Position numbers and translations under genes: made by a program
Notes under the pieces: generated by a model
Told to the model about the DNA's origin: nothing
What the model saw: only the letters and a program-made list of their open reading frames with translations
The model's database searches: none
In this document: positions 1-9,161 of the stretch, piece after piece
Layout of the letters: each line of letters starts with the position of its first letter
Position numbering within the stretch: the first letter of the stretch is position 1
Assembly: GCA_022647575.1 (NCBI GenBank)
Contig: JALCKY010000001.1
Location: 1-64,000, forward strand
DNA from: Lachnospiraceae bacterium
GTDB lineage: Bacteria > Bacillota > Clostridia > Lachnospirales > Lachnospiraceae
Reading direction: 5' to 3'
DNA length: 64,000 bases

Positions 1-29
1 TTGAAGTACGGAGTTTTCGGGTATATAAT
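1..29 (+). promoter_or_regulatory. Promoter for the C1A protease gene
   Basis: A TTGAAG -35 box (1-6) is followed after 17 bases by a perfect TATAAT -10 box (24-29). It lies about 80 bases upstream of the preferred protease start at 109. Confidence 0.6.
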
Positions 30-108
30 TAAATGAATATTTAAAATAATGACATTTTTTTTAAAGGAAAGACCTGTGCATCAGTTTTTTCGGAACCGGA
101 GAGGATTC

Positions 109-2610
109 ATGAAGAGAGGCATACTGGCTTTCATCCTGATCAACTGCATGGTTTTCGGGAATGTTTCTCCGGTTTCAGCAGCCGGTGAAAATGACACACG
201 TCTTTCCGGATCTGTTCTTCAGCAGGCTGTCAGTCAGATCGACATTGAGCCCACTGCCGGAAGTTCCGGAACAGAAGATTCCTCTTTCGGATATATTGAT
301 TCGGGACTTCGCGTGCCGAAAGGCATCGATGCGGCAGAAGAGCTGAACTCTTCGGATTCCGGTCTTTTGAATTCAGCTTCCAGCTATGACCTTCGAAGCC
401 AGGGACTTATAACGGGAGTGCGGAATCAGAGCCCATACGGAGACTGCTGGTCATTTTCCGCGCTGGCATCGGGAGAGTCCAGTCTGATCAAAAAGAATCT
501 TGCCGGAACATCCGTCGATCTTTCCGAACTTCACCTGAGCTATTTCAGCTGGAACCGCACGAATGCGACCCAGCCGGCCGGCTGCGAGGGAGACACGACG
601 ACCTGGTCAACCAATTATCTGAATTACGGCGGAAACGACTATCTGGCGATCACGTCTCTTGCCCGATGGTGCGGTGCGGCAAATGAGTCCAGCGTTCCCT
701 ACGGTCTGGGTTCTTCCTACAGCGCAAATGACGGCGGTTCCTCCTATGGCCAGAACAGCTATATCCTGACAAATGCCCGCATGGCCAATGTCGGCGACCG
801 CAATGCCGTCAAGAACCTGATTGAAACGTACGGTGCGGTTTCTGCTTACTATTATATGGATCCGTCTTACTATTCCTCTGCCTATTACAATCCATCGAAG
901 GCAGCTTATTATTACAACGGATCAGAACAGCCAAATCATGCCATTACCCTGGCAGGATGGGACGACAATTACCCGGCATCGAATTTCAACGGTGCCTGCC
1001 GGCCGTCTTCCGACGGGGCATGGCTTGTAAAAAACAGCTGGGGAACTTCATTCGGCCTTTCCGGTTATTTCTGGATTTCCTATCAGGATTCTCAGCTTTC
1101 AAATGCTGCAGCCTGCAGTTTTGAACTTTCATCCGCCGGCACCTATGCACATAATTATCAGTATGACGGGGCAACAGGGATGTCCGCCCTGTATGGAAAC
1201 AATGCTTATTATATGTCCAATGTTTTTACGGCCGGAGGGAGTCAGAAACTCCGGGCTGTCTCATTTTTCTCCTACAATATTAATCTGAACTATACGGTTT
1301 CAATTTACAAAAATGTAAGCGGGAAACCGGATTCGGGCACATTGGCAGCTTCTCAGTCGGGATCCTTCGCGGAAGCGGGATATCACACGGTGGATATGAA
1401 CGATGATGTGACGTTTTCGGCGGGTGAAAAATTCTCGGTTGTGATTGCCCTCCGGGCCGGAGGAAGCGTTTATGCTGTCTATGAGGGCAATGGAACCCAC
1501 GTGAATTCACGGCTATTATACAGAGACTGCCCATGCGGATGCCGGCGAAAGCTTTTTCAGCTGGAACGGCTCCGACTGGTACGACATGAAGGCAGACTAC
1601 CATGCCGACGGCAATTTCCGGATCAAGGCTTTTACGGATGACTATACTGCCGCGGCAGAACCGAATCATACTCCCACGGTCTCATCGGTTTCCGTCAGGA
1701 GGCTGAGCGGCGGCGACCGTTTTGAAACGGCTGCGAAAATAGCCGAAGCAGCGTTCCCGGACGGTGCCTCCGAAGCGGTTCTTGTTTCCGGCCAGGCTTT
1801 CCCGGATGCACTTTCTGCCACGGCCTATGCAGGTGCAAAGGGCTGTCCCGTCCTGATTACGATGCCGGGCTATCTGTCGAACGCGACGAAATCGCTGATC
1901 AGTGAACTCGGGATCCGCAGCGTCACGGTCATCGGAGGCAAATCGGCCGTATCGGACAATGTCCTCAGCACGCTGTCGCAGATGGGTGTTTCCTATGTCC
2001 GCATTTTCGGAAATGACCGTTTCGAGACAGCTGAAAAGGTTTATGAAAAAGGCCTGGAAACGGGCTGTATTCCTCGTCTGCGTCTGCGTGGTCGCCAGCG
2101 GAACAGAAGGCGGCGGATGCGCTTTCGGCATGTCGCCCTGGAGTTATTATTATCAATTATCCGATTTTCCTTGCCGATTCAAAAGGAAATCTGGACAGCA
2201 CTTCGCTTACATACGCCGGAAAATTTTCCAAGGTATACCTGATCGGACAGACGGGTGTCGTGAGTTCGGAAACGGAAAGCCTGCTTTCAGGAAAGGCTGA
2301 CCGCATCGGCGGCGATAACCGGTATCAGACCTCTGTGCTGATTGCGGAGCATTTTGCGCCTGCCGCATCCGGCTATGATCATGCGGCCTTTGCAAACGGA
2401 GAGGATGGTAGCTTTGCCGATGCGCTGACCGGAGGAATGTATTCCGGTTCCTATCCGGCTCCGCTTCTCCTTATAGCGGGAACCGGCGGAACCGTGTTTG
2501 ATTTTGCGAAAAACGTTCTGAAGGGTTCCGTTTCGACTCTTTACATTTACGGCGGAAGCAGGGCGGTCACGGCAGAATCCTATAATGCGCTGAAAAAATG
2601 CTTTATCTGA
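109..2610 (+). pseudogene. Secreted C1A (papain-like) protease with cell-wall-binding repeats, two frameshifts
   Basis: This is a secreted cysteine protease. I start it at ATG 109, which has a GAGAGG ribosome site and opens a signal peptide (basic MKR, hydrophobic stretch, likely cleavage near VSAA); the ATG at 49 has no such site. The papain residues are visible: Gln107, Cys113 in GDCWSF, His277 in NHAITLAGW and Asn309 in KNSWG. A lectin-like beta region follows. After it come cell-wall-binding type 2 repeats (RLSGGDRFETA, FPDALSA, RIGGDNRYQTS) that would hold the enzyme on the envelope. The frame changes twice. Near 1510 it moves from frame 1 to frame 2 (GYYTETAHADAGESF continues the domain). 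Near 2058 it returns to frame 1 (NGLYSSSASAW), where one G seems to be missing from a G run. Joined, the frames give one protein of about 830 residues. It is either a recent pseudogene or two sequence errors. Confidence 0.85.
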
Positions 2611-2681
2611 CAGGACCTTTCACAATTTCTACATAATTAACTGCTATCGTACATTGCATAAGCAAATCGGAGGGAATCGCT

Positions 2682-3356
2682 ATGGATAAACTGAAGATCA
2701 TGATTGTTGACGATGAAAGCAGGATGCGCAAGCTGGTCAGCGATTTCCTGACGAAGCAGGACTACGACGTGGTGGAAGCGGAAGACGGGGAAAAGGCAGT
2801 CGATACTTTCTTTAAAGAAAAGGACATTGCCCTGATTCTTCTGGACGTGATGATGCCGAAGATGGACGGCTGGCAGGTCTGCCGCGAAATCCGACAGTAT
2901 TCCAAGGTGCCGATCATCATGCTGACGGCACGTGCCGACGAGCGGGATGAGCTGATGGGCTTCAATCTGGGCGTTGATGAATACATTTCCAAACCGTTTT
3001 CTCCCAAGATCCTGGTGGCAAGAGTCAATGCCGTCCTTCGCCGTTCCGGTAAGGCAAGCGGAAGCGATATCATGGAAGCCGCCGGAATCCGCGTCGACAA
3101 GGCAGCGCATCAGGTTCAGATCGACGGAGAAGATATCGACCTGTCCTACAAGGAATTCGAGCTTCTGAGCTATTTTGTGGAAAACAAGGGCATCGCTCTT
3201 TCCCGTGAGAAGATCCTCAATGCGGTCTGGAATTATGACTATTTCGGAGACGCCAGGACCATCGACACGCATGTCAAGAAACTGCGCAGCAAGATGGGTG
3301 AAAAAGGCGACCTGATCAAGACCATCTGGGGAATGGGGTACAAATTCGACGCATGA
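2682..3356 (+). CDS. OmpR/PhoB-family response regulator
   Basis: This is a two-component transcription regulator of 224 residues, the usual length for the family. The receiver domain (1-120) shows the acidic pocket Asp10/Asp11, phospho-acceptor Asp55 in LILLDVMMPKMDGW, Thr82 and Lys104 (SKPF). The C-terminal half is a winged-helix DNA-binding domain: LSYKEFELLSYF, LSREKILNAVW and the recognition-helix region RTIDTHVKKLRSKM. The ATG has a GGAGGG site. The stop overlaps an upstream ATG of the kinase gene, so the two are co-transcribed. The signal it answers cannot be read from the sequence. Protease-regulator adjacency may be only positional. Confidence 0.93.
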   Translation: MDKLKIMIVDDESRMRKLVSDFLTKQDYDVVEAEDGEKAVDTFFKEKDIALILLDVMMPKMDGWQVCREIRQYSKVPIIMLTARADERDELMGFNLGVDEYISKPFSPKILVARVNAVLRRSGKASGSDIMEAAGIRVDKAAHQVQIDGEDIDLSYKEFELLSYFVENKGIALSREKILNAVWNYDYFGDARTIDTHVKKLRSKMGEKGDLIKTIWGMGYKFDA

Positions 3357-3367
3357 GGGGAAATTTC

Positions 3368-4822
3368 ATGAAACATTCCATACGGTGGAAACTGCTTCTG
3401 ACCGGGATTGCGCTGATTCTCGGTGCTTTTTTGATATTCGGAATCCTCAACTATTTCTTTCTCGGGAAATTTTATCAGACGGAAAAAACGAAAACCCTGA
3501 TGGACGTCTATAAAGAAGTCAATCAGATTGCGGATACCTCCACGGATTTTTCAACGGATATCATGAAGGTGTCTGTCGAAAACAATATCCAGATTCTGAT
3601 CACGGACAGCGACTTCAACGCGCTGAATTCGACGAGCCGCGATACGCAGGAGCTTTCGGCACGTCTGTTCGGCTACTATACAGGCTTTTTCAATGAAGGC
3701 TACACCATCCTGAAAAAGACGGGCAGTTACACAGTCCAGACCAGCAGCGATCACCGGATCAGTCTGCAGTATCTGGAAATCTGGGGCCAGCTGGACAATT
3801 CCGACTGGTTCCTGATCCGCACGCCGCTGGAGAGCATGCAGGATGCCGCAAGACTTTCCATCCGCTTCTTCATTTTCATCGCCATCATTGTGGCAGCTGC
3901 TGCCGCCGTCATCATCTGGTTCTTCAGCAAGAGGTTCACGAAGCCGGTTACGCAGCTGACGGAGCTTTCCAAGCGGATGGCGAACCAGGACTTCAGTGCG
4001 AAATACACCGGTGAGACAAATGATGAAATCGGCGTCCTGGGCACGAATTTCAACCTGATGTCCGATGAGCTGGAGGGCACCATTTCCGAGCTGAAGAGCG
4101 CCAATACCGAGCTTCAGAAGGATAATGAACGCAAGACGCAGATCGATGAAGTGCGGAAAGAGTTCCTCAACAATGTTTCCCACGAGCTGAAGACGCCGAT
4201 AGCCCTGATTCAGGGCTATGCGGAAGGCCTGAAGGACAATGTGGCCGACGATGAGGAAAGCCGCGATTTCTACTGCGACGTCATCGTGGATGAAGCGACC
4301 AAGATGAACACGATGGTCAAGAAGCTTCTGACCCTGAATCAGCTGGAGTTCGGAAATGACCCGGTGCAGATGGACCGCTTTGATCTGGTGCAGCTGATCA
4401 GCGGGGTTGTCCAGGGCATGCAGATCCTGATCGACCAGAAGGAAGCCAAGCTTTCCTTCGTGAATAAGGATCCGGTCTGGGTCTGGGGCGATGAGTTCAA
4501 GATTGAGGAAGTCGTCACGAATTTCCTGAGCAATGCGCTGAATCATCTGGACTATGACAAGAAGATTGAAATCCTGATCAAGCAGGAGAACGGAATCGTA
4601 ACGACATCCGTCTTCAACACGGGCGATCCGATCCCGGAAGAGGATCTGGACAAGGTCTTTGAAAAGTTCTTCAAGGTCGACAAGGCAAGAACCCGCGAGT
4701 ACGGCGGATCCGGAATCGGCCTTTCCATCGTCAAGGCAGTCATGGATGCCCATCATCAGAAATGCGGCGTTGAGAACTACAACAACGGCGTTGCTTTCTG
4801 GTTCACGCTTGAAGGGAAATGA
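3368..4822 (+). CDS. Membrane sensor histidine kinase
   Basis: Partner kinase of the preceding regulator, 484 residues from ATG 3368. I prefer this start to ATG 3353 because GAGGGG lies at ribosome-site distance from it. Order of domains: TM1 (about 10-32), an extracytoplasmic sensor domain of about 130 residues with no family I recognise, TM2 (about 166-186), HAMP (187-240), a dimerisation helix with the phospho-acceptor His272 in NNVSHELKTP, and a HATPase domain with N-box TNFLSNALNH (Asn390) and glycine box GGSGIGLSI. All catalytic motifs are present, so it should both phosphorylate and dephosphorylate the regulator. A promoter for hisH overlaps its stop. Confidence 0.93.
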   Translation: MKHSIRWKLLLTGIALILGAFLIFGILNYFFLGKFYQTEKTKTLMDVYKEVNQIADTSTDFSTDIMKVSVENNIQILITDSDFNALNSTSRDTQELSARLFGYYTGFFNEGYTILKKTGSYTVQTSSDHRISLQYLEIWGQLDNSDWFLIRTPLESMQDAARLSIRFFIFIAIIVAAAAAVIIWFFSKRFTKPVTQLTELSKRMANQDFSAKYTGETNDEIGVLGTNFNLMSDELEGTISELKSANTELQKDNERKTQIDEVRKEFLNNVSHELKTPIALIQGYAEGLKDNVADDEESRDFYCDVIVDEATKMNTMVKKLLTLNQLEFGNDPVQMDRFDLVQLISGVVQGMQILIDQKEAKLSFVNKDPVWVWGDEFKIEEVVTNFLSNALNHLDYDKKIEILIKQENGIVTTSVFNTGDPIPEEDLDKVFEKFFKVDKARTREYGGSGIGLSIVKAVMDAHHQKCGVENYNNGVAFWFTLEGK

Positions 4823-4837
4823 CCCTTGTGATAGAAT
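4809..4837 (+). promoter_or_regulatory. Promoter for hisH-hisF
   Basis: TTGAAG (4809-4814), a 17-base spacer and TAGAAT (4832-4837) preceded by TG, an extended -10. The hisH ATG is only 6 bases past the -10 box, so the transcript would start at or next to the initiation codon. Confidence 0.55.
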
Positions 4838-4843
4838 GCTCTC

Positions 4844-5472
4844 ATGATTGCAATTATCGATTATGATGCAGGTAATATAAAAAGTGTCGAAAAGGCGGTA
4901 CGGAAGCTTGGGAAGAGAACCGCTTCTTATCAGGTCGGCGGAGAAAATCCTTGCGGCGGACCATGTCATCCTTCCGGGAGTGGGCAACTTCGGGGATGCA
5001 ATGGAACGCCTCAGGAATTACGAACTGATCGGTCCGATTAAGCAGGCTGTAAAGGCAGGAATCCCGTTCCTGGGAATCTGCCTCGGAGAACAGCTCCTTT
5101 TCGAAAGCAGCGAAGAAAGTCCCGGAGCCGAAGGGACTTTCCCTTCTGAAAGGGAAATGTCTCCGTTTCGAAGAGCGGGAAGGCTTCAAGATTCCTCAGA
5201 TCGGCTGGAATTCCCTTCATCTTCAGTATTCAGGAAGACTTTTTTTAGGCATACCCGAACAGTCGTATGTCTATTTCGTACATTCTTATTACGTGAAGGC
5301 CGATGAACTCCGGTGCGTCAAGGCCACCTGTCAGTATGCCAATATCGCAGATGCTTCCGTTGAATCGGGAAATCTTTTCGGTTGCCAGTTCCATCCCGAA
5401 AAATCCGGGGAAACAGGGCTGCGAATCCTTCGGAACTTCCTTGAGATTAAAAAGGAGGATTCCCCATGCTGA
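4844..5472 (+). pseudogene. hisH: Imidazole glycerol phosphate synthase glutaminase subunit HisH, two frameshifts
   Basis: HisH releases ammonia from glutamine and passes it to HisF in histidine synthesis. Three frames together encode a normal protein of about 208 residues. Frame 2 gives MIAIIDYDAGNIKSVEKAVR. From about 4912 frame 3 gives EPLLIRSAEKIL, HVILPGVGNFGDAMERL and the nucleophile motif GICLGEQLLFES. From about 5135 frame 1 gives IPQIGWNSLHL, YFVHSYYVKADEL and the catalytic His-Glu pair in CQFHPEKSG. Both shifts are single extra Gs inside GGG (4910-4912 and 5133-5135). The stop at 5470-5472 overlaps the hisF start by 7 bases. No other his genes are present here. As written the gene cannot make an active glutaminase, although hisF next to it is intact. 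Confidence 0.88.
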
Positions 5473-6227
5473 CGAAGAGAATCATTCCCTGTCTGGATGT
5501 CAACTGCGGAAGAGTCGTCAAAGGCGTCAACTTCGTGGAGCTGAAGGATGCCGGCGATCCTGTTGAAATCGCAAAAGCCTATGATGAAGCCGGTGCGGAC
5601 GAACTGGTTTTTCTGGATATCACAGCCTCCTCTGACAACCGGATGACAGTTGTAGATATGGTGCGCCGGGTTGCCGAACAGGTCTTCATCCCGTTTACCG
5701 TCGGCGGCGGCATCCGCAGCGTCGCGGATTTCCGCAGGATTCTCCGCGAAGGTGCGGACAAGATCAGCGTGAATACCGCAGCCATCGAAAATCCCGCCCT
5801 GATTTCGGAAGCGGCTGAAAAATTCGGAAACCAGTGCGTCGTTGCGGCCATCGATGCCCGGAGAAGAAACGAAGGAAGCGGCTGGACGGTCTACAAGAAC
5901 GGCGGACGCAATGACTGCGGCCTGGATGCCGTTGAATGGGCCATGAAATGCGAGAAGCTCGGCGCAGGTGAAATCCTGCTTACCTCCATGGACTGCGATG
6001 GTACGAAAGCAGGATATGACATTGAACTGACGAGAACCATTTCGGAAAATGTCGGAATTCCGGTCATTGCATCGGGAGGAGCCGGGACGCTGTCTCATTT
6101 TTATGATGCATTGACGGAAGGAAAAGCGGATGCCGCCCTGGCGGCCAGCCTGTTCCACTACAAGGAACTGACGATCCGTGAAGTGAAGGAATACCTGAAG
6201 AAGAGAGGCGTATCGGTACGGCTATAA
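5466..6227 (+). CDS. hisF: Imidazole glycerol phosphate synthase cyclase subunit HisF
   Basis: The (beta/alpha)8-barrel cyclase that makes imidazole glycerol phosphate and AICAR from PRFAR using ammonia from HisH. It is 253 residues, standard length. Diagnostic segments are [20 protein letters not shown] with catalytic Asp11, TVGGGIRS, and VVAAIDARR with catalytic Asp130; IASGGAG is the second phosphate-binding loop. The start overlaps the end of hisH and an AAGGAGG site lies just upstream, so the pair is translationally coupled. The gene is intact, unlike its partner. Confidence 0.97.
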   Translation: MLTKRIIPCLDVNCGRVVKGVNFVELKDAGDPVEIAKAYDEAGADELVFLDITASSDNRMTVVDMVRRVAEQVFIPFTVGGGIRSVADFRRILREGADKISVNTAAIENPALISEAAEKFGNQCVVAAIDARRRNEGSGWTVYKNGGRNDCGLDAVEWAMKCEKLGAGEILLTSMDCDGTKAGYDIELTRTISENVGIPVIASGGAGTLSHFYDALTEGKADAALAASLFHYKELTIREVKEYLKKRGVSVRL

Positions 6228-6234
6228 CGGGAGA

Positions 6235-6889
6235 GTGGTGTACGGCTTTAAAAGGGGAATTCGGAAAGCCTTATTACGCCCGGCTTTATAAAACGGTCCT
6301 CAGCGAATACAGGACCAGGCAGATCTTTCCGCCGAGTCAGGATGTGTTCAGTGCATTCGAATTCACCCCTCTGGAAAATGTGAAGGCCGTCATCCTCGGA
6401 CAGGATCCTTATCACGGGCCGGGACAGGCAAACGGTCTCTGTTTTTCCGTACACAAGGGAGTGGAGATTCCGCCGTCTCTTGTCAACATCTACAAGGAAC
6501 TGCATGATGATCTCGGCTGTTCCATTCCGAATAACGGAGACCTGACCAAATGGGCAAAGCAGGGCGTCATGCTTCTGAACACCGTCCTGACCGTGCGGGC
6601 TCATCAGGCAAATTCCCACCGGGGAATCGGATGGGAACAGTTTACGGATGCTGCCATTAAAATCCTTGCCGAACAGGACCGGCCGATGGTCTATATTCTC
6701 TGGGGATCTCCTGCACGCGCGAAAAAGGTCCTGATCCACAATCCGAAGCATCTGGTGCTGGAAGCACCGCATCCGAGTCCGCTTTCGGCTTACCACGGTT
6801 TCTTCGGCAGCCGGCCGTTTTCGAAGACGAACCGTTTTCTCGAAGAAAACGGAGTTGAGCCGATCGACTGGCAGATTGAAGATATCTGA
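6235..6889 (+). CDS. ung: Uracil-DNA glycosylase, start uncertain
   Basis: Family 1 uracil-DNA glycosylase, which removes uracil from DNA in base excision repair. The catalytic motif VILGQDPYHGPGQANGL and the DNA-intercalating motif HPSPLSAYHGFFG are both present, with LLLNTVLTV-like core sequence between. The conserved N-terminal region (EFGKPYYARLYKTVLSEY, PPSQDVFSAFEFTPLENV) is readable from about 6236. That frame has no ATG, GTG or TTG between the hisF stop and codon 6332. Starting at GTG 6235 or 6238 (weak GGAG site) and removing one G from GGGG at 6254-6257 would restore a normal length of about 217 residues. The first in-frame ATG at 6344 would cut off conserved sequence. The product call is firm, the start is not. 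Confidence 0.9.
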
Positions 6890-6900
6890 AAAGAAGAACC

Positions 6901-6937
6901 CGGCATGCTTCGTCTTTCACAGAGACGAGGCATGCCG
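6901..6937 (+). terminator. Hairpin between ung and the flippase gene
   Basis: CGGCATGCTTCGTCT pairs with AGACGAGGCATGCCG across a 7-base loop, with one mismatch in 15. No T run follows, so it may be an attenuating or mRNA-stabilising hairpin and not a true intrinsic terminator. Confidence 0.4.
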
Positions 6938-6957
6938 CAAGAATAACTGGGGGACTT

Positions 6958-8604
6958 ATGTCTGATAAGAAGCATTCCGTCATAAAAAATGCAGCCTTCC
7001 TGATGGCCGCGACGCTGATCTGCCGGATCATCGGTCTGCTGTACAGAAGTCCTCTGCATACCATCATGGGAGATGTCGGAGACGGCTATTATTCCATTGC
7101 CTATGAATGGTACAACATCATTCTTTTGATTTCTTCCTACAGCATCCCGATGGCTGTATCGAAAGTCATGGCGGAGCTTCTGGCTGTCAGGCAGTTCAAG
7201 AACGCACAGAAGGTATTCCATGCGGCTCTTTTCTATGTCTTCATCGTAGGCGGCGCCGGCGCGCTGGTGGCTTATTTCGGAGCACCGCTCTTCCTGTCGG
7301 CAACCCCGGATGCCGTACTGGCCCTGAGAATCCTGGCCCCGACCATCTTCCTGTCCGGTATTCTCGGCGTCATGCGCGGATATTTCCAGGCGCAGAATAC
7401 GATGATGCCGACGGCCATTTCCCAGATCGGCGAACAGATCGTGAATGCAGTCATTTCCGTTCTGGCAGCCTGGCTCTTTACGAGAGCCGCGATCGGCGAT
7501 GAGAATCTGATCGGAAAATTCGGGGCTGCCGGCGGTACGCTCGGTACCGGAGCGGGTGTCGTGACCGGACTCATTTTCATGGGAATGATCTATGCCGTCA
7601 ACAGCCGGACCATCCGGAAAAGGATCGGCCGCGACAGCACGGAAGAAGAGAAGAGCTACAGGCAGGTATTCGGCATGATCTTCATGATGGTCACCCCTAT
7701 CATCCTGGCCACCTGCGTCTACAATGTCAGTTCGATCATCGACCAGATCATTTTTACGCGCCTGATGGTCATCAAAGGATTTACAGAGACACAGATCAGT
7801 GCGCAGTATGCGCTTTTCGGCTATAAGTTCAAGCCGATCATCAATATCCCGATTGCCCTTGCTTCCGCCACTTCGACAGCCCTCATTCCGGCTGTGGCCG
7901 CTTCGCTTGCGGAAAAAAGAAAGAGCGACGCCGTTGCCCGGATTGATGAATCCGTCCGCTTTACGATGTTTCTGGCAATTCCCTCCGCTATCGGCATGTG
8001 CATTCTTTCCTATCCGATCGTGCGGATCCTCTACCCGAGCGGAAATATCAAGGATGCAGCCGTACTGATCTCGCTCGGTTCCGTCAGCGTGATTTTCTAC
8101 TGCCTGTCGACCGTCACGAACGGAGTGCTGCAGGGCCTGGGAAAGCCGTCGATTCCGGTCATCGACTCCGCTATTGCGCTGGGCGTCAATGTGGTTCTCC
8201 TGGCGCTGGGAGTCTGGGTTCTGGACATGGGGGTTGTCGCCATCCTGATGGCGACCGTCATGTATTCCATGACGGTATCGGCGCTCAACAGCATGTTCGT
8301 CAAGAAATATCTGAATTATCAGAATGAGATCAAAACATCGTTCCTTCTGCCTCTGGCAGCCGGTGCGGTCATGGGCGCCGCTGTCGGAATCCTGTACTGG
8401 ATCCCGGTCAAAGTGTTCAGCGGATTCTTTAAAAGATATATTCCGCATGCGCTCTGGACCGTCATCGTGGTCCTGATCGGAATGGTCGTCTATGTCGTCG
8501 CCTATGCGCTGATTTCAGGAAAGAGCGAAGAGGAGCTGCGGAAACTGCCGGCCGGCACGCGCATCGTGCAGCTGCTGCATTTCCTGCATATCCGCAGGGC
8601 CTGA
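6958..8604 (+). CDS. MurJ/SpoVB-like polysaccharide or lipid flippase
   Basis: A polytopic inner-membrane protein of 548 residues with about 14 hydrophobic segments, belonging to the MOP exporter superfamily (PST/SpoVB/MurJ branch). It starts with MSDKKHSVIKNAAFLMAATLI, and RIIGLLYRSPL in TM1 is typical of the SpoVB-like branch. Members flip lipid-linked cell-wall or polysaccharide precursors to the outer face. I cannot tell whether this one is the essential lipid II flippase, a spore-cortex relative or an exopolysaccharide exporter. The ATG has a GGGGGA site. The gene stands alone between ung and a gene on the opposite strand. Confidence 0.85.
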   Translation: MSDKKHSVIKNAAFLMAATLICRIIGLLYRSPLHTIMGDVGDGYYSIAYEWYNIILLISSYSIPMAVSKVMAELLAVRQFKNAQKVFHAALFYVFIVGGAGALVAYFGAPLFLSATPDAVLALRILAPTIFLSGILGVMRGYFQAQNTMMPTAISQIGEQIVNAVISVLAAWLFTRAAIGDENLIGKFGAAGGTLGTGAGVVTGLIFMGMIYAVNSRTIRKRIGRDSTEEEKSYRQVFGMIFMMVTPIILATCVYNVSSIIDQIIFTRLMVIKGFTETQISAQYALFGYKFKPIINIPIALASATSTALIPAVAASLAEKRKSDAVARIDESVRFTMFLAIPSAIGMCILSYPIVRILYPSGNIKDAAVLISLGSVSVIFYCLSTVTNGVLQGLGKPSIPVIDSAIALGVNVVLLALGVWVLDMGVVAILMATVMYSMTVSALNSMFVKKYLNYQNEIKTSFLLPLAAGAVMGAAVGILYWIPVKVFSGFFKRYIPHALWTVIVVLIGMVVYVVAYALISGKSEEELRKLPAGTRIVQLLHFLHIRRA

Positions 8605-8617
8605 GGCTCATAAAGAC

Positions 8618-9079
8618 TTACGCCTTCTGCTCGCGGTAAGGATCCTCCCGGAAAACTCCGGCATCTTCAGGATTCTTAAAGCGGCGGTCCATCCGGTAGC
8701 CGTTCGAAAGTACTTTTGCGACCTTATTTCCCAGATCATCCGTGATGTCCGCTTCATAGAAGCAGGCATGCTTCCCGTCTTTGATGCAGCGCGTTTCCGC
8801 ATAGAGAACGCTGCCTTTGGCAGCGGAAAGATAGCTGATCTGGCTGGACAGCGTCACGGTAACCGGACGGCTGTAATTGGCCGCAACTGCGAAAGCAAAA
8901 TCCGCCATCGTAAAAATCGCGCCTCCCATGACGTGTCCGGTCGCGTTCTGAAGCCTGCTTCCGATGGGAAGGGAGACTTTTGCATAGCCTTCCGATACTT
9001 TTTCCAGATGAATGCCGCATGTTTCAACCGCAAAGAAATCTTTGCGGAAATATTCCAAAGCCAGTTCCTCGTCTGTCAT
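8618..9079 (-). CDS. PaaI-type hotdog-fold thioesterase
   Basis: A 153-residue single hotdog-domain protein. The acyl-CoA thioesterase signature is GHVMGGAIFTMADFAFAVA, with the Gly/Asp-containing helix of the PaaI branch; a strand VTVTLSSQISYLSAAKGSV follows. It probably hydrolyses an aromatic or short-chain acyl-CoA. The ATG at 9077-9079 has a GGAGG site on the minus strand. It is transcribed divergently from the dehydrogenase gene, from a promoter whose -10 overlaps the one on the plus strand. Confidence 0.85.
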   Translation of the reverse strand: MTDEELALEYFRKDFFAVETCGIHLEKVSEGYAKVSLPIGSRLQNATGHVMGGAIFTMADFAFAVAANYSRPVTVTLSSQISYLSAAKGSVLYAETRCIKDGKHACFYEADITDDLGNKVAKVLSNGYRMDRRFKNPEDAGVFREDPYREQKA

Positions 9080-9091
9080 GTGTGCCTCCGC

Positions 9092-9144
9092 TTTTCAAAA
9101 TCTTCAGTCTATTGTATAATAGCATCGCCTGAGACAGAAAACAA
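9092..9144. promoter_or_regulatory. Face-to-face divergent promoters with overlapping -10 boxes
   Basis: Plus strand: TTTTCA (9092-9097), 17 bases, TATAAT (9115-9120). Minus strand: TTGTTT (complement of 9139-9144), 17 bases, TATTAT (complement of 9116-9121) with an extended TGC. The two -10 boxes share five base pairs, so polymerase can occupy only one direction at a time. Confidence 0.55.
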
Positions 9145-9161
9145 ATGCGGAGGTCATGTCC

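Noticed and set aside
6790-8448. A 552-residue minus-strand frame
   Set aside because: It is antisense to the flippase and to the end of ung, rich in Asp, His and Arg as expected of shadow frames.
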